DNA of 64,000 nucleotides from Thereva unica (lineage: Eukaryota; Arthropoda; Insecta; Diptera; Therevidae). The translations under genes were made by a program, and so were the position numbers. Positions 31,852 through 41,929 of this stretch are shown piece after piece. Location of the stretch: contig OX465281.1 of NCBI GenBank assembly GCA_949987705.1, positions 175,412,516-175,476,515 of the forward strand, in the 5' to 3' direction. The stretch's first letter is position 1; every line of letters begins with the position of its first letter. The notes under the pieces were generated by a model. The model did not search any database. It was not told where the DNA came from and saw only the letters and a list, made by a program, of their open reading frames with translations.

Positions 31852-32152
31852 TGACGCCGGCGGTGCCGAGATCGGGATGTGAGAAGAAGGAAAGAACTTA
31901 CTTGCTTGTGCAGTCAGTCAGTTCGATCACTGTCGGTGCGGAAGTTGATGACACCTTCACTCGCATGCCAAACCACGTCACAAATTTATTGAGTTTTTCA
32001 CTTGGTTCGTTAGGAATTATTGATTTAATATTGATGATAATTCGGAATTTAATTGTTTAATTATTAGAACTTCACTTAACACAGCAAAAACCAGAAAGTT
32101 ACAGTTTCGGCACAGAACAAAGAGACAAATTTCACTCAGTTTGATTAAAACC
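31852..32152. other. Spacer between two LINE-A copies
   Basis: No protein, repeat boundary or RNA gene recognised. It starts just after the poly(A) of copy 3 and ends at the 5' truncation of copy 4. Confidence 0.5.
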
Positions 32153-33835
32153 AGGTGCCTCAAAGAGCTCGATGCCAACAAATCCACTGGACCCGATAAT
32201 ATACCCCTATCGTCTTAAAACAATGCGCCTCACCTTTGGCTAAACCTCTGCGCAAATTATTTTCCCTGTCATATTTCTCCGGAGTTTATCCCGACTCTTG
32301 GAAACTTGCCCATGTTCAGCCAATACCGAAAAAAGGTGGCTCCAGCGACCCCTCTAACTACCGCCCAATAGCAATTACTTCTATTCTCTCCAAAACCATG
32401 GAGACGATAATCAACAAAAAGCTTATGGGATATCTAGAATCCAATCTACTCATAAACGACAGGCAGTATGGCTTCCGACAAAAAAGATCCACTGGCGATC
32501 TTTTAGTCTGTCTTACAGAACACCTCAGCCGTAGTCTGCATGGATCCGGTGAGTCTAGTCTGGTTGCTCTGGATATCTCCAAGGCTTTCGATAGAGTTTG
32601 GCACTCAGCCCTGTTAGCTAAACTCAAAGCTATTGGAGTTGACTCACTTCTACAGAAGTGGATTGAGAGTTTCCTTTCTGGTCGTTCAATCAAAGTGGTA
32701 TTGGATGGCGTCAAATCCGCATCCCACCCGATCACTGCGGGGGTACCCCAGGGGTCAATTTTATCACCGGCCCAATATCTCATATTTATAAATAACCTCC
32801 TTTCAATCCCCTCCAACCCACTTCTCAGCTTCGCTGACGACGGTACTCTACGTTACTCGTACATCTTCGATACAAGACAGACTCATACCAGATCCTGTCT
32901 TGATGATCGCAAACTAATGTTCAACTCTATTAATAACGACATTGAACTCATTTTAGAGTGGGGAAAGAAGAATCGTGTTGAATTCAACTCCGACAAAACC
33001 AAGTACTGTCTTATCTCCAAAAAGAAGCTCAACACCTCTCCACCCTTGAGAGTGGATAGAGTTCAACTAAAGGCCGACCCATCCTTACACATCTTAGGCG
33101 TGACATTAGCCAAAGACTTGCGATGGAATGACCACATATTCCAAATCGCCAAACAAGCATCCCAGTGCTTGGGATTTCTTAAGAGGTGCAAGTTCCTCCT
33201 CCAGCCATCGGCCCGTGCTGTTATTTATAAATCCTACATTCGGCCTCTTCTCCAATATAACTCCCTCGTTTGGGGCGGCGCCCCAATAACCACCTTGGCA
33301 TGGTTAGAGAAGGTGCAAAAAAGGGCGCTCGAGTTAATTGATGACGACACCGCCTGCTCCACCATCGACCCCTTGAGCCACCGAAGGAATGTAGCAGCAC
33401 TGATAAAATTGTATCGCTACTATCATAGTGACTGTTCCTCCGAGTTAAACGCTCTCCTGCCTCCACGGCAATCTTATACCCGCAACACCAGATTAGCCCA
33501 CTCGTCTCATTCTCTTCACCTGAAACTACCCCTTTCACGCACTCAACAAGACATAAATTCGTTTGTTAATAGAACAACTCGACTGTGGAATAACCTCTCG
33601 CAGTCAGTATTTCCGAACTTCTACAACATCCAAGAGTTCAAACGCTGGGTTCATCACCATCTTCTTCAATACCCCCCGTACCTTTTAATCCTTAACCTAT
33701 ACCCCCCCCCCTCATCCCTCCCCCGTACTAAGCTTACTGCTAGACATTGCACCATGACGTGACAAATGACATGACGGACTAGTTGTACAAAGGGTGACTC
33801 CTAAACTTAGCACTGCCACATAAAAAAAAACGGTA
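32153..33835 (+). mobile_element. LINE-A copy 4, 5'-truncated, best-kept RT
   Basis: The copy starts at the linker before the RT (CTCAAAGAGCTCGATGCCAAC) and runs to a 3' tail with TTGTACAAAGGGTGACTCC and GCCACATAAAAAAAAA. The endonuclease half is missing. One base is lost near 32210 relative to copies 3 and 5. Confidence 0.87.
32236..33762 (+). CDS. LINE-A reverse transcriptase (508 codons, open)
   Basis: The frame opens AKPLRKLFSLSYFSGVYP and keeps the RT blocks in order: NYRPIAITSILSKTME, DRQYGFRQKRSTGDLLV, VALDISKAFDRVWHSALL, AGVPQGSILSPAQYLIF, and FADDGTLRY with FADD at residues 199-202. The thumb region (ILGVTLAKDLRWNDHIF) and the tail NRTTRLWNNLSQSVFP are present; the stop is at 33760. 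The first Met is internal, since the true ORF began upstream of the truncation. The protein would copy LINE RNA at a nicked target. It has no endonuclease, so it is not autonomous. CR1/L2/Jockey-type. Confidence 0.83.
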   Translation: MAKPLRKLFSLSYFSGVYPDSWKLAHVQPIPKKGGSSDPSNYRPIAITSILSKTMETIINKKLMGYLESNLLINDRQYGFRQKRSTGDLLVCLTEHLSRSLHGSGESSLVALDISKAFDRVWHSALLAKLKAIGVDSLLQKWIESFLSGRSIKVVLDGVKSASHPITAGVPQGSILSPAQYLIFINNLLSIPSNPLLSFADDGTLRYSYIFDTRQTHTRSCLDDRKLMFNSINNDIELILEWGKKNRVEFNSDKTKYCLISKKKLNTSPPLRVDRVQLKADPSLHILGVTLAKDLRWNDHIFQIAKQASQCLGFLKRCKFLLQPSARAVIYKSYIRPLLQYNSLVWGGAPITTLAWLEKVQKRALELIDDDTACSTIDPLSHRRNVAALIKLYRYYHSDCSSELNALLPPRQSYTRNTRLAHSSHSLHLKLPLSRTQQDINSFVNRTTRLWNNLSQSVFPNFYNIQEFKRWVHHHLLQYPPYLLILNLYPPPSSLPRTKLTARHCTMT

Positions 33836-35350
33836 CAGCACGACCGACAATTTTTTTAAATCGAATAACCTGGGTGACCGGCGACAGCGCACCCCGCACG
33901 TCCGCACACCGTGCTAGCTTAGCCCAGACCTGGGTACTAATGCTGGTAGACTGATCTACTCTACCGAGCGTAACTTCCCTAGAACTAGTAGTGACTCATG
34001 GGGAAGAGAATAACCTGCCTAACCGGCGGAGGTAATGCTGACCGGAGACGTGTTAATGCCCAGGCTTGTCATAGCCTCGGCCTACCTCCATGTAGAATAC
34101 CTCCTTGATTTCATTACTACCTACAATTTACAGGTTAGGACCCTACCTTTTCTAATATGATTTGACTAAAGGTGATTGACTTGACTCTCGCTACCACATT
34201 CATCAGTTCCAGAATACTGAGCTGGCACGTCTCAAGAAAGTAATCAATGTCTGATCACAGTCATATAATGTTTAACTTCAGAGCTTCCATGGAGCTGTTA
34301 AAAAGCATTCATTTCCTGGGTTCTCAATCGCTAGAATAACTATGTACATATAAAAATATTAATAAAACTTTAAATGTAAAACGAAACCATTTTCCCATGG
34401 TTTCGGCATGATGAATTCATCATCATTTACACATATAATTATTTTATTAACACCGGAACTTTTCGCTAGCGCCCCACGCTTTTTTACATTTCGAAGGTTA
34501 TTTCCATATACTGGCTGCAGCAATAAAAACTTTACATTAAAAAAAAAATATATATTTTTTATTTTTGTAGTTCATATTAGATTTAAATAACGTCACACAG
34601 CTTACTGTACTATACTCGTCATACACTCATAAACTCATTTCATACCCATACCGAGGGCGTTGAAAGAAAAAGCCAATCCACCATTTCCCATTGACCACAA
34701 CAAATAGTATTCCGCTATACCCTTTCATTTGATACCCATACCGAGTTAGTCCGCGATTTTGAATTTTAAATGACGCCACATATACTATGATTAAATGCCG
34801 GATTGAGGACTTGACTTGAGATCCAGCTGACAGTTTAATCCGCGGCGATAGTACCAACTTAAGAGCTTCACTTCAAGCCAGCTTGAAATAATATTTGACA
34901 CTTCGCATAAGCTTCCTTCGAAATACCAAATACGTAATGGAACAAATGCTTTTTTTTTCATTTATGTGCAGCTTATATAAATTAAAAAATTTATTAAGTG
35001 AATTGCACAATCAACGGAGAATCAACTCAATTAATTTCATACTCAAGCTCTGAAGCAGGAGTTACATGGCTTAGTTCAAGTCGAACCGACAAATTTTTCT
35101 TAAGCTTACTTGAAGTTGATCTGAGGTTACATGGCTTTCAAGTGTACTTGACGCCGACTTCAAGTATGCATATAATATATTATTAATAGCTAATTGTATT
35201 CTACTTGTCACACCCTTTCATTTGAAACCCATGTCGGGTTCGAAGAGTACAATTGCACAATTCGGCCTCCATCTTGGAACCGTCATCTTGATTTTTTTAC
35301 AAAATGGTCCGATTGCATTTTCACACGAACTAAACATATCTGGGAACGGT
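33836..35350. other. Non-coding, with pieces of a Helitron-type satellite
   Basis: 33836-34390 is GC-richer and could be a worn 5' UTR of a LINE, but no motif supports it. From about 34640 there are units with TTTCATTTGATACCCATACC at about 34640 and 34724, and TTTCATTTGAAACCCATG at about 35217, which resemble the tandem units in Helitron-1 in reverse. Around 34990-35160 there are several 'caagcttgaagt.gat' variants. No gene found. Confidence 0.5.
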
Positions 35351-35359
35351 TATATGTAA

Positions 35360-36169
35360 ATGGGTCAAGATCAAGTTGCAAGATTTGTTTTCATACAAGA
35401 ATGCAGGAACACATTTATTCATTCGTCAGTCACCAAATCTGTGAAGCCTAGGCCCAACAAATGGTTTAATCAGGAGTGTATGACCGTAATTAGAAACAAA
35501 GAAGCCGCCTTTCGAGCTTTCAAGAGCTTCCCGAGTGAATCGCTCCATGTAGAGTATATAAAACTAAGAAATTCCTGTAAAGTCACCATCAGGAATGTCA
35601 AAAATTCATTTGACAGCAAGTTGAGAAGTAAATTCCTTAATGCAACTTCTGGTAGCAAAAACTTCTGGTCCTTGGTAATTTCACTTCATCCACAACTCCT
35701 TCATTTATCCACGACGAGAAGGTGATAAGAGACAGCAAATCCAAGGCCGATTTATTAGCATCTCTGTTTGCATCAAATTCTTCTCTACCCGAAACTGATA
35801 CGCTACTCCTGGTTCTCGAGCTCAATGCTCATTTAATGCCCAGGGTTTTTCTTTAGGACTTGTGACAGGTGTTTCAAAGAGCTCGATAGCAACAAATTCA
35901 CTGGACCCGACAATATACCCCCCATCGTCTTAAAACAATGCGCCTCACCTTTGGCTAAACCTCCGCGCAAACTTTTTGCCCTATCATATTCCTCCGGAGT
36001 TTACCCAGACTTTTGGAAACTTACCTATGTTCAGCCACTACCAAAAAAATGTGAGTTCAGCCTTCCCTCCAACTACCGCCCAATAGCAATAACTCCTAAT
36101 CTCTTCAAAACCGTGGAGACGATAATTAACAAAAAGCTTATGGGATATCTAGAATCCAATCAACTTATA
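35360..36169 (+). pseudogene. LINE-A copy 5, truncated on both sides
   Basis: Frames give KPRPNKWFNQECMTVIRNKE and IKLRNSCKVTIRNVKNSF (the linker between endonuclease and RT). After stops comes AKPPRKLFALSYSSGVYP, NYRPIAITPNLFKTVE and KKLMGYLESNQLI. It stops at the hAT-1 TSD. The sequence after hAT-1 is not LINE-A, so this copy had already lost its 3' half. Several frameshifts and stops. Confidence 0.83.
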
Positions 36170-36330
36170 ATAGTACACAGGGCCGGACTATCGCCTACGC
36201 CAACAACGCCATGGCGTAGGGCGGCACATTACTAGGGGCGGCAATAATGTGAAAAAAAAAATTTTTTTTAATATTTTGGAATGGAATTTTTTTTTTATTT
36301 AATTTTTTTTAATATACTATTCTACGGTTT

Positions 36331-36525
36331 TTAAATTAGTACTTTTCGAGCTTTTTTCTGAGCAAAATCGTCAATTAACAATTCGTCATCTAGAGATCGA
36401 TTAATCTCAGCTTCAATGCACAATATTGCAAATGAATTAAGTCTTTCGTCACCTACACTGGCACGTAAATAATTTTTTATTCTCTTTAACACTGAGAAAG
36501 ATCTTTCACCACTACAATTATATAA
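36331..36525 (-). pseudogene. hAT transposase C-terminal dimerisation fragment
   Basis: The minus-strand reading CSGERSFSVLKRIKNYLRAS, then VGDERLNSFAILCIE, matches the conserved end of hAT transposases (pattern ERSFS.LK.IK..LRS.M...RL..LA.L.IE). It runs to a stop at 36331. About 65 codons remain and the catalytic domain is gone. Proteins annotated 'zinc finger MYM-type protein 1-like' in arthropods often carry this block. Confidence 0.85.
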
Positions 36526-36584
36526 TAATTGTATAAACTCATTATATTAAATAATCATATAATATGTTATTATTATATGATATT

Positions 36585-36589
<5 letters not shown>

Positions 36590-36666
<77 letters not shown>
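36590..36666. repeat. (TA)n microsatellite, left flank of the R1-clade LINE
   Basis: About 38 TA units, directly joined to the poly(A) of the LINE (an 18-base T-run on the plus strand). It forms one side of the LINE target. Confidence 0.95.
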
Positions 36667-36683
<17 letters not shown>

Positions 36684-36915
36684 CCTGGGGGTAAAAAAGC
36701 ATTCGCTACCGGCATGACTCAAGTGCCCCTTACTGGCCGATCCCGCATGACGGTTATGTTTCACGTAAATCCACACATACACACATATGGACACATAAGT
36801 GCACATACGCATATATGGGTCTATGAACATGAGAACTAAAAAAGCCCCTCCGACGTGATCCACCCCCGCGGGACTGGCTAATAAGCATTACATCGCGGGG
36901 GTCGTTCAGCTTCAT

Positions 36916-39900
36916 TCAGCTGCTTCTGCTCGCGGCATTTCTGTGCCTTTCTCTATTTCTTACGGCTTCTTCTTGCCTTAGCTTTCTGTGAATGGTCTTG
37001 AGGGTTGCTTCCACGTCCCTCCACATTTCCTCAGACCTCATCATATGGTCTAGGATGTTTTCGGGCGTTAGTGGCTCCTCGACCCTTTCTTCTAGTTTCG
37101 CCCTTTCCTCGGCGAATCTCGAGCAGGTAAAGAAGACGTGTTCTGCGTCTTCCTCCGTCGCTGGGCATACTGGACACAACGGTGAATCATCGTGCCCGAA
37201 GCGGTGGAGGTATTTCCTATACCCCCCGTGTCCGCTCAGGAACTGCGTGAGGTCGTAACTTACTTCCCCACGCTCCCTCGTAGCCCATATTTCCACGTTA
37301 GGGATAAGTCTGTGGGTCCAGCGACCCTTAACAGACTCGTCCCACTTCGCCTGCCATTCCCTTAAAGACTCGCAGCGCGCCATCTGCCGCCGCACCCTTC
37401 TTGGCTCCCCTCCACCATATTCTGGGTCATAGAGACGCATGCCCTCCCTCGCCAGAATATCTATGGGAATCATCCCAGCTATCACGCACGCCGCATCGTC
37501 GGACGTGGTCCTGTACGCGCAGCAAGCGCGAAGTGCACTTCGCCTATAAGCACCCCTCCATTTTCTGCTATTTGCAGTCCTGTTTAACGCTGCTGCCCAC
37601 ACTGGCGCTGCGTATAACAGGACTGAGCTTACCACCCTCCCCAAGAGGAGGCGGCGACTCGGTCTAGGGCCCCCAACATTGGGCAGCATTCTTGCGAGTG
37701 CTGCACAAATCGCAGACGCTTTGTCTGCCGTGCCCTCCAAGTGCGCTTTGAAGTTTAGCCTCCGGTCGATCATCACTCCCAGGTACCTTAGTGCGGGCTG
37801 TGAGTGGATGATCTGTTCCCCTACTTTTATCCTTACGGATACTAGCTTTCGTCGCTTGCTGATCAGCACTACTTCCGTTTTGTGCTCAGCAAGCTTCAAC
37901 CCCGCGCGTTCTAACCACGCTTTAATTTCCCAGATCGCTTCGTTTGCGTACAATTCGATGTCATCTGGGTGTTTTCCTTCGACAACTACCCCGATATCAT
38001 CTGCAAACCCGATCGCCACTGCTTCCTTTGGAAGACGAAGCCCCAACACATCATTGTACATTGCGATCCATAGGAGAGGGCCCAGGACGGAACCTTGCGG
38101 GACACCACATGTTGTCCCGAACACTTTAGGACCATCATCCGAATCACAATGAAGCGACCTACCCTGGAGGTAGTCGGCCACTACACGCACTAGGTACTTT
38201 GGTGTGCCTAGCTTGATCAACGCCTCAACTATTTTGCTCCACCTCGCAGAGTTGAAAGCATTTTTTACGTCGAGGGTTATCAATGCGCAGCAGTGATTTT
38301 TCTCTATGGCGGCTCTTGCTATGCCCACCACCATATTGACTGCATCAGTCGTCGACCTTGCCTTTCTAAAGCCGAATTGCTTGTCCGACAGGCCACCTAC
38401 CCTTTCGACGCTAGGGAGAATCCTGTTACAGATCACCCGCTCGAAAAGTTTGCCTATGCAACTAAGGAGGCATATCGGTCTGTAGGACGATGGGTCCCCT
38501 AAAGGCTTGTTCGGCTTCGGTAGGAGCACGAGTTTCTGCTGTTTCCATCGCTCCGGGAAGATCCCCTCTCTCAGGCACGCTGTGAAGACTTCAGCGAACC
38601 TGTCTGGCGCTATTGAAGCTGCTAGCTTCGCCGCTTTATTTGGTATGCCATCCATGCCAGGGGCCTTATTGATGGCTACCTTTTTTGCAGCCTCCAGAAT
38701 CTCATCTGCGGTCACCGCAGGTATCTCTTCTGGGTCCACCTGGAGGGTGGGTAGATCGACCGTGCGTACGTTCTGTGGAAACAGGACATACACGATACTC
38801 TGGAGCAGCGCGGGGCAGGTGATCGGCGGAGAGCGTTTGCCCTTGACCGCTGACATAACCATTTTATAGGCTCCACCCCAGGGGTCCGAGTCTGCTTCTC
38901 TGCACAACCTTTTGAAGTGCTCGGATTTACTTCTAGCGATGGCCTTGTTCAGCATTTTTCTCGCTTCCTTATACCTCTGAAGGAGTTCATCGAATTCCGG
39001 ACGGTTCCGGCTTCTCTGAGTTCTCCTTCTCGCTTTCAGACAGATCCTTCGGCATTCATCGATCTCTGCGTTCCACCAGAAGTTTGGTGAGAGTCTACGA
39101 TTGCCGGCGCGCCGTGGCATGGATGCGTCACATGCCCATTTCACTGATTCTTCTATTTTCTCTGCCCCTTCCCTGGCACCTCCTGCCGACCTCGCATCAT
39201 GCAGGAATACTTCCTCGAATACCTCTGCGTCGAGTTTCTTAACGGCCCATCCTCTAGCCGTTCCGTACCTAGGAATCCTCTTTTCTATACCCTGGCCTAC
39301 CTCGAAGATGATGGCTTGGTGGTCGCTGTGCGTGTACAAATCGCTCACCCGCCATTGTAGGTCCTTGGCCACTGAATCGCTCACGTAAGTGATGTCGATT
39401 ACAGACGATCTCCCACCCCTTTGGAAGGTGTTTTCGCCTCCGGTGTTGACCAACACCACGTTAAGTCGCGAGAATACTTCTAGAAGTATGCGCCCTCTTG
39501 CATTCGTTTGTCGACTGCCCCATTCGACAGCCCAAGCATTGAAATCACCCGCTAATATTACCGGGTGATGGCGACTCGCGTCGGCGGCTAACCTTTCCAA
39601 CATCGACTCGTACTCGTCTAGGGTCAGGCTTGGCGCCGCATAGCAGCTGTAGACGTGTATTCCGCCTACTTTTGCCCGCGTGAAGCCATTATCTGGGCTT
39701 CTCATGGTATCTTCCATGGCTCGGCTCCCGCACGTCCATATCGCTGACGTGCCGCTGCTATCGTTTATCCAGACGCCGCTGTGCAGGTTTCTATACTGCT
39801 CGCAGACGATTGCGACGTCGATTTTCTCCTCGTAGACTGTCTGTGCCAGCAGATCTTGTGCCGCTTGACAGTGGTTCAAGTTAATCTGTATGAACCTTAT

Positions 39901-39945
39901 CTTCGACTTCGACTTCTTTGGACTGCTGCCCTGTACAGTGGGCAC
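36916..39945 (-). CDS. R1-clade LINE ORF2: endonuclease-reverse transcriptase, intact
   Basis: The ORF has 1009 codons with no stop. The N-terminal endonuclease shows IRFIQINLNHCQAAQDLL, then VILAGDFNAWAVEWGS, IDITYVSD and YTHSDHQAI (about residues 15-225). RT blocks follow: SYRPICLLSCIGKLFE, FGFRKARSTTDAV, LDVKNAFNSARW, CGVPQGSVLGPLLW and GFADDIGVVVEG with FADD. The C-terminus has CPVCPATEEDAEHVFFTC, the CCHC motif found in R1 and related clades. The first Met is 14 codons ahead of the endonuclease and overlaps the ORF1 end in another frame. Sequence-specific targeting is typical of the clade. GC content is higher than in the surroundings. Confidence 0.9.
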   Translation of the reverse strand: MPTVQGSSPKKSKSKIRFIQINLNHCQAAQDLLAQTVYEEKIDVAIVCEQYRNLHSGVWINDSSGTSAIWTCGSRAMEDTMRSPDNGFTRAKVGGIHVYSCYAAPSLTLDEYESMLERLAADASRHHPVILAGDFNAWAVEWGSRQTNARGRILLEVFSRLNVVLVNTGGENTFQRGGRSSVIDITYVSDSVAKDLQWRVSDLYTHSDHQAIIFEVGQGIEKRIPRYGTARGWAVKKLDAEVFEEVFLHDARSAGGAREGAEKIEESVKWACDASMPRRAGNRRLSPNFWWNAEIDECRRICLKARRRTQRSRNRPEFDELLQRYKEARKMLNKAIARSKSEHFKRLCREADSDPWGGAYKMVMSAVKGKRSPPITCPALLQSIVYVLFPQNVRTVDLPTLQVDPEEIPAVTADEILEAAKKVAINKAPGMDGIPNKAAKLAASIAPDRFAEVFTACLREGIFPERWKQQKLVLLPKPNKPLGDPSSYRPICLLSCIGKLFERVICNRILPSVERVGGLSDKQFGFRKARSTTDAVNMVVGIARAAIEKNHCCALITLDVKNAFNSARWSKIVEALIKLGTPKYLVRVVADYLQGRSLHCDSDDGPKVFGTTCGVPQGSVLGPLLWIAMYNDVLGLRLPKEAVAIGFADDIGVVVEGKHPDDIELYANEAIWEIKAWLERAGLKLAEHKTEVVLISKRRKLVSVRIKVGEQIIHSQPALRYLGVMIDRRLNFKAHLEGTADKASAICAALARMLPNVGGPRPSRRLLLGRVVSSVLLYAAPVWAAALNRTANSRKWRGAYRRSALRACCAYRTTSDDAACVIAGMIPIDILAREGMRLYDPEYGGGEPRRVRRQMARCESLREWQAKWDESVKGRWTHRLIPNVEIWATRERGEVSYDLTQFLSGHGGYRKYLHRFGHDDSPLCPVCPATEEDAEHVFFTCSRFAEERAKLEERVEEPLTPENILDHMMRSEEMWRDVEATLKTIHRKLRQEEAVRNRERHRNAASRSS

Positions 39946-40047
39946 CTATTACTCCCCGTAGCGTGAGCGTCGTGCTCGCCCTTCCCCTTATCTCCTTTAC
40001 ATAGGAGGCATTTAGGGCTCTTATTGCAGTCCTTAGCTTATTGCAGT

Positions 40048-40050
<3 letters not shown>
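39897..40050 (-). pseudogene. R1-clade LINE ORF1 C-terminal zinc knuckle, truncated
   Basis: In the frame KSPKCLLCKGDKGKGEH, then ATGSNRCPLYRAAV and a stop at 39897, one sees a C-x2-C...H...C zinc knuckle of the ORF1 (gag-like) protein, which binds LINE RNA. Only the last 40-50 codons remain. It overlaps the ORF2 start by about 50 bases. Most of ORF1 was lost on 5' truncation. Confidence 0.8.

Positions 40051-40092
<42 letters not shown>
40051..40092. repeat. (TA)n microsatellite, right flank of the R1-clade LINE
   Basis: About 21 TA units, abutting the 5' end of the LINE. With 36590-36666 it would form one (TA)n tract in the empty hAT-1. Confidence 0.95.
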
Positions 40093-40094
<2 letters not shown>

Positions 40095-40684
40095 TTCGTA
40101 ATCAGCCGCCAAAAATAACCCTTTATACAAGTTTTGGTGAAAATTGATGACGTTTCAACTATATCCAGGGCAAAGAATTCAATAAATATCGTAAAAAATT
40201 AAAGATTATAAACAAATACTCATAACTTTCGAAATCCTTAAAGGCCCATCGAGATTTTTGATCGAGGTGTTAGAGTGACTTCTCCCGAACATTTTGACAC
40301 CAAAAACGTCCATTTTCGAGATGGGGTATTTGAGAAATTGAATTTTAAAGTTTTTTACTATTTTTTGACCTTTTGACTTTGAATTCGAAAATATGTTTAT
40401 GTTTTTCAGCAAATTTGTTTGTAAACAACCCCTCTGACCTGAAAACATGTAAAACCTATCAAAAACGTTGACCCCAACGAAAGATATAGAGCCAAAATCG
40501 AGAAAGAAAGTCAAAATTCATAAAAATCCCTAAAAACGCATTTAATTTTTATTGTCAATATATTGTCGAAAAAATTCCAAAAAAAAAATTTTTGTAGCCT
40601 TAAATAGTTGCCCAAAGTCCCTGAAAAATTTCAGCCAAAACGGAGGGGGGTCGAAAAATTTTGTCCGATTTCACGTGGAATGTC

Positions 40685-40686
<2 letters not shown>

Positions 40687-40727
<41 letters not shown>

Positions 40728-40745
40728 TATATATATATATATATA
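40687..40745. repeat. (TA)n tract near the right end of hAT-1
   Basis: TA dinucleotides with one GG break, inside hAT-1 and about 90 bp from its right end. No gene. Confidence 0.95.
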
Positions 40746-40845
40746 GGTAAAAAATTTAAGTTTCCAAAAACGCTACCCTTAAGGAAGCGGCAACTTGCGA
40801 TTGGCGTGGGGGCGGCACTTGGTCTAGTCCGGCCCTGATAGTACA

Positions 40846-41516
40846 ACCAATCTGTAAGGTATGCTGCTGAAAAAACTACCTTATGGTTGAAAGTAGTTTT
40901 GTTCGTTGAAAAATGATGTGACTAAGCTACCTTGGCGATGGGCATGTGCAACTGTTAGCAGTTTTTTGGAAAACTAAAAAAAAGTAAAAAAAAATTTTTT
41001 TGAAATGCGTTTTTCTCGATTTGCATGCATTTTACAGGAAATTTTTTTGAACATTTTCTTTTATTTGGTATAAAGCACAGCAACCTGAGTGACTCCGTTC
41101 AAAAAATATATAGGCTCCAACCAATGCTTTGCCCTAGACCTGGCAGATTTCTTCGTTTTTCTCAGAAAATTCGTTATTAACAGTACATTTTTTTTGCTTT
41201 TCTGATGCACCAAACTATTACCTACAATATTTCCATACACAATAAGTGTTTATTTTGGGTAGTTTTGTGGGTAGTAGTAGTAGTTTTATCGTGAACAATT
41301 AAAAAGTTACTCGTTTCGTTTATTTCGTTTATTTTCGTTTATAACATAAATTGTACATCAAGATTACATAATCTTTTAACGCTGAAAAACGCATGTACAT
41401 TATAATTAAACACATTAATTAATAAAAAGCGGAACGAGTGAGTGAACTATTAAAAAGTGATAAAAAAAAACAAAGCAAAACAAGTAAAAGTTAATAAGAA
41501 TGTAGTTGAAGGAATA
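40846..41516. other. AT-rich stretch, no gene
   Basis: Starts after the hAT-1 TSD. Some of its right part (from about 41300) may be the 3' UTR of the LINE fragment at 41517-41770. Nothing else recognised. Confidence 0.5.
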
Positions 41517-41770
41517 TTACTGGTTATTCAAAAAATTGAAGACGCGTTTCCTGAACACATTTAACGACCCCGCATTTTGTACGTAGTTAGGTAGACTATT
41601 CCAAACTTGAAGAGAATGAACAAAAAAAGATCTTTGCCCAACCAAGAAAGAGACTCTTGGCAGTATAAATAACGTTCTTCTAGAAGTACGTCCAATTCGG
41701 AGATATTCATGTTAGGTAACTCGTCTTTCAACTGCGGCATAGTAGCATTGGTTTGAGCCTACATGAGCCT
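41517..41770 (-). pseudogene. 3' fragment of a CR1-like LINE
   Basis: The minus-strand reading FLVGQRSFFVHSLQVWNSLP, then YVQNAGSLNVFRKRVFNFL and a stop at 41517, resembles the tail of the larger LINE at 46473-49940 (IGQRSFFVFAAVLWNSLP, FRKRLFEFI). It is 5'-truncated; only about 75 codons are present, with a shift near 41700. Confidence 0.75.
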
Positions 41771-41929
41771 AATTAGGCTACTTTATGATAATTACTTTAG
41801 GAGTTATTCAAATTTCAGTAAATTAAAAAAAAAAACAAAATTTTTTCCCTAATCACCCTGTATCTTAGTGGATAGTGGAGATAGCCGCCCTCTGTAGAAC
41901 AATTTTTTCTCCAAATATATCCAGGAATC

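Larger units (their letters stand above)
36667..40050 (-). mobile_element. R1-clade LINE inserted in a (TA)n tract of hAT-1
   Basis: The minus-strand element starts within the end of ORF1 at 40050, carries a complete ORF2 and ends in poly(A) at 36667-36683. Both edges are (TA)n: 36590-36666 on one side and 40051-40092 on the other. The hAT-1 TIRs and TSD lie outside. The 5' truncation is inside ORF1, so it is a copy that cannot make full ORF1. Near 40021-40050 the motif TTATTGCAGTCCTTA is repeated. Confidence 0.88.
36178..40837. mobile_element. hAT-1, split by an R1-clade LINE
   Basis: The ends are CAGGGCCGGACTA and TAGTCCGGCCCTG, perfect 13-bp TIRs. The 8-bp TSD ATAGTACA is exact at 36170-36177 and 40838-40845. 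Near the left end, on the minus strand, there is the C-terminal dimerisation block of a hAT transposase. The rest is non-coding, with three (TA)n tracts; the R1 LINE occupies 36667-40050. Confidence 0.92.

Noticed and set aside
36529..36863. Ile-Tyr repeat proteins on both strands
   Set aside because: They come from the (TA)n tract and neighbouring LINE 3' UTR.
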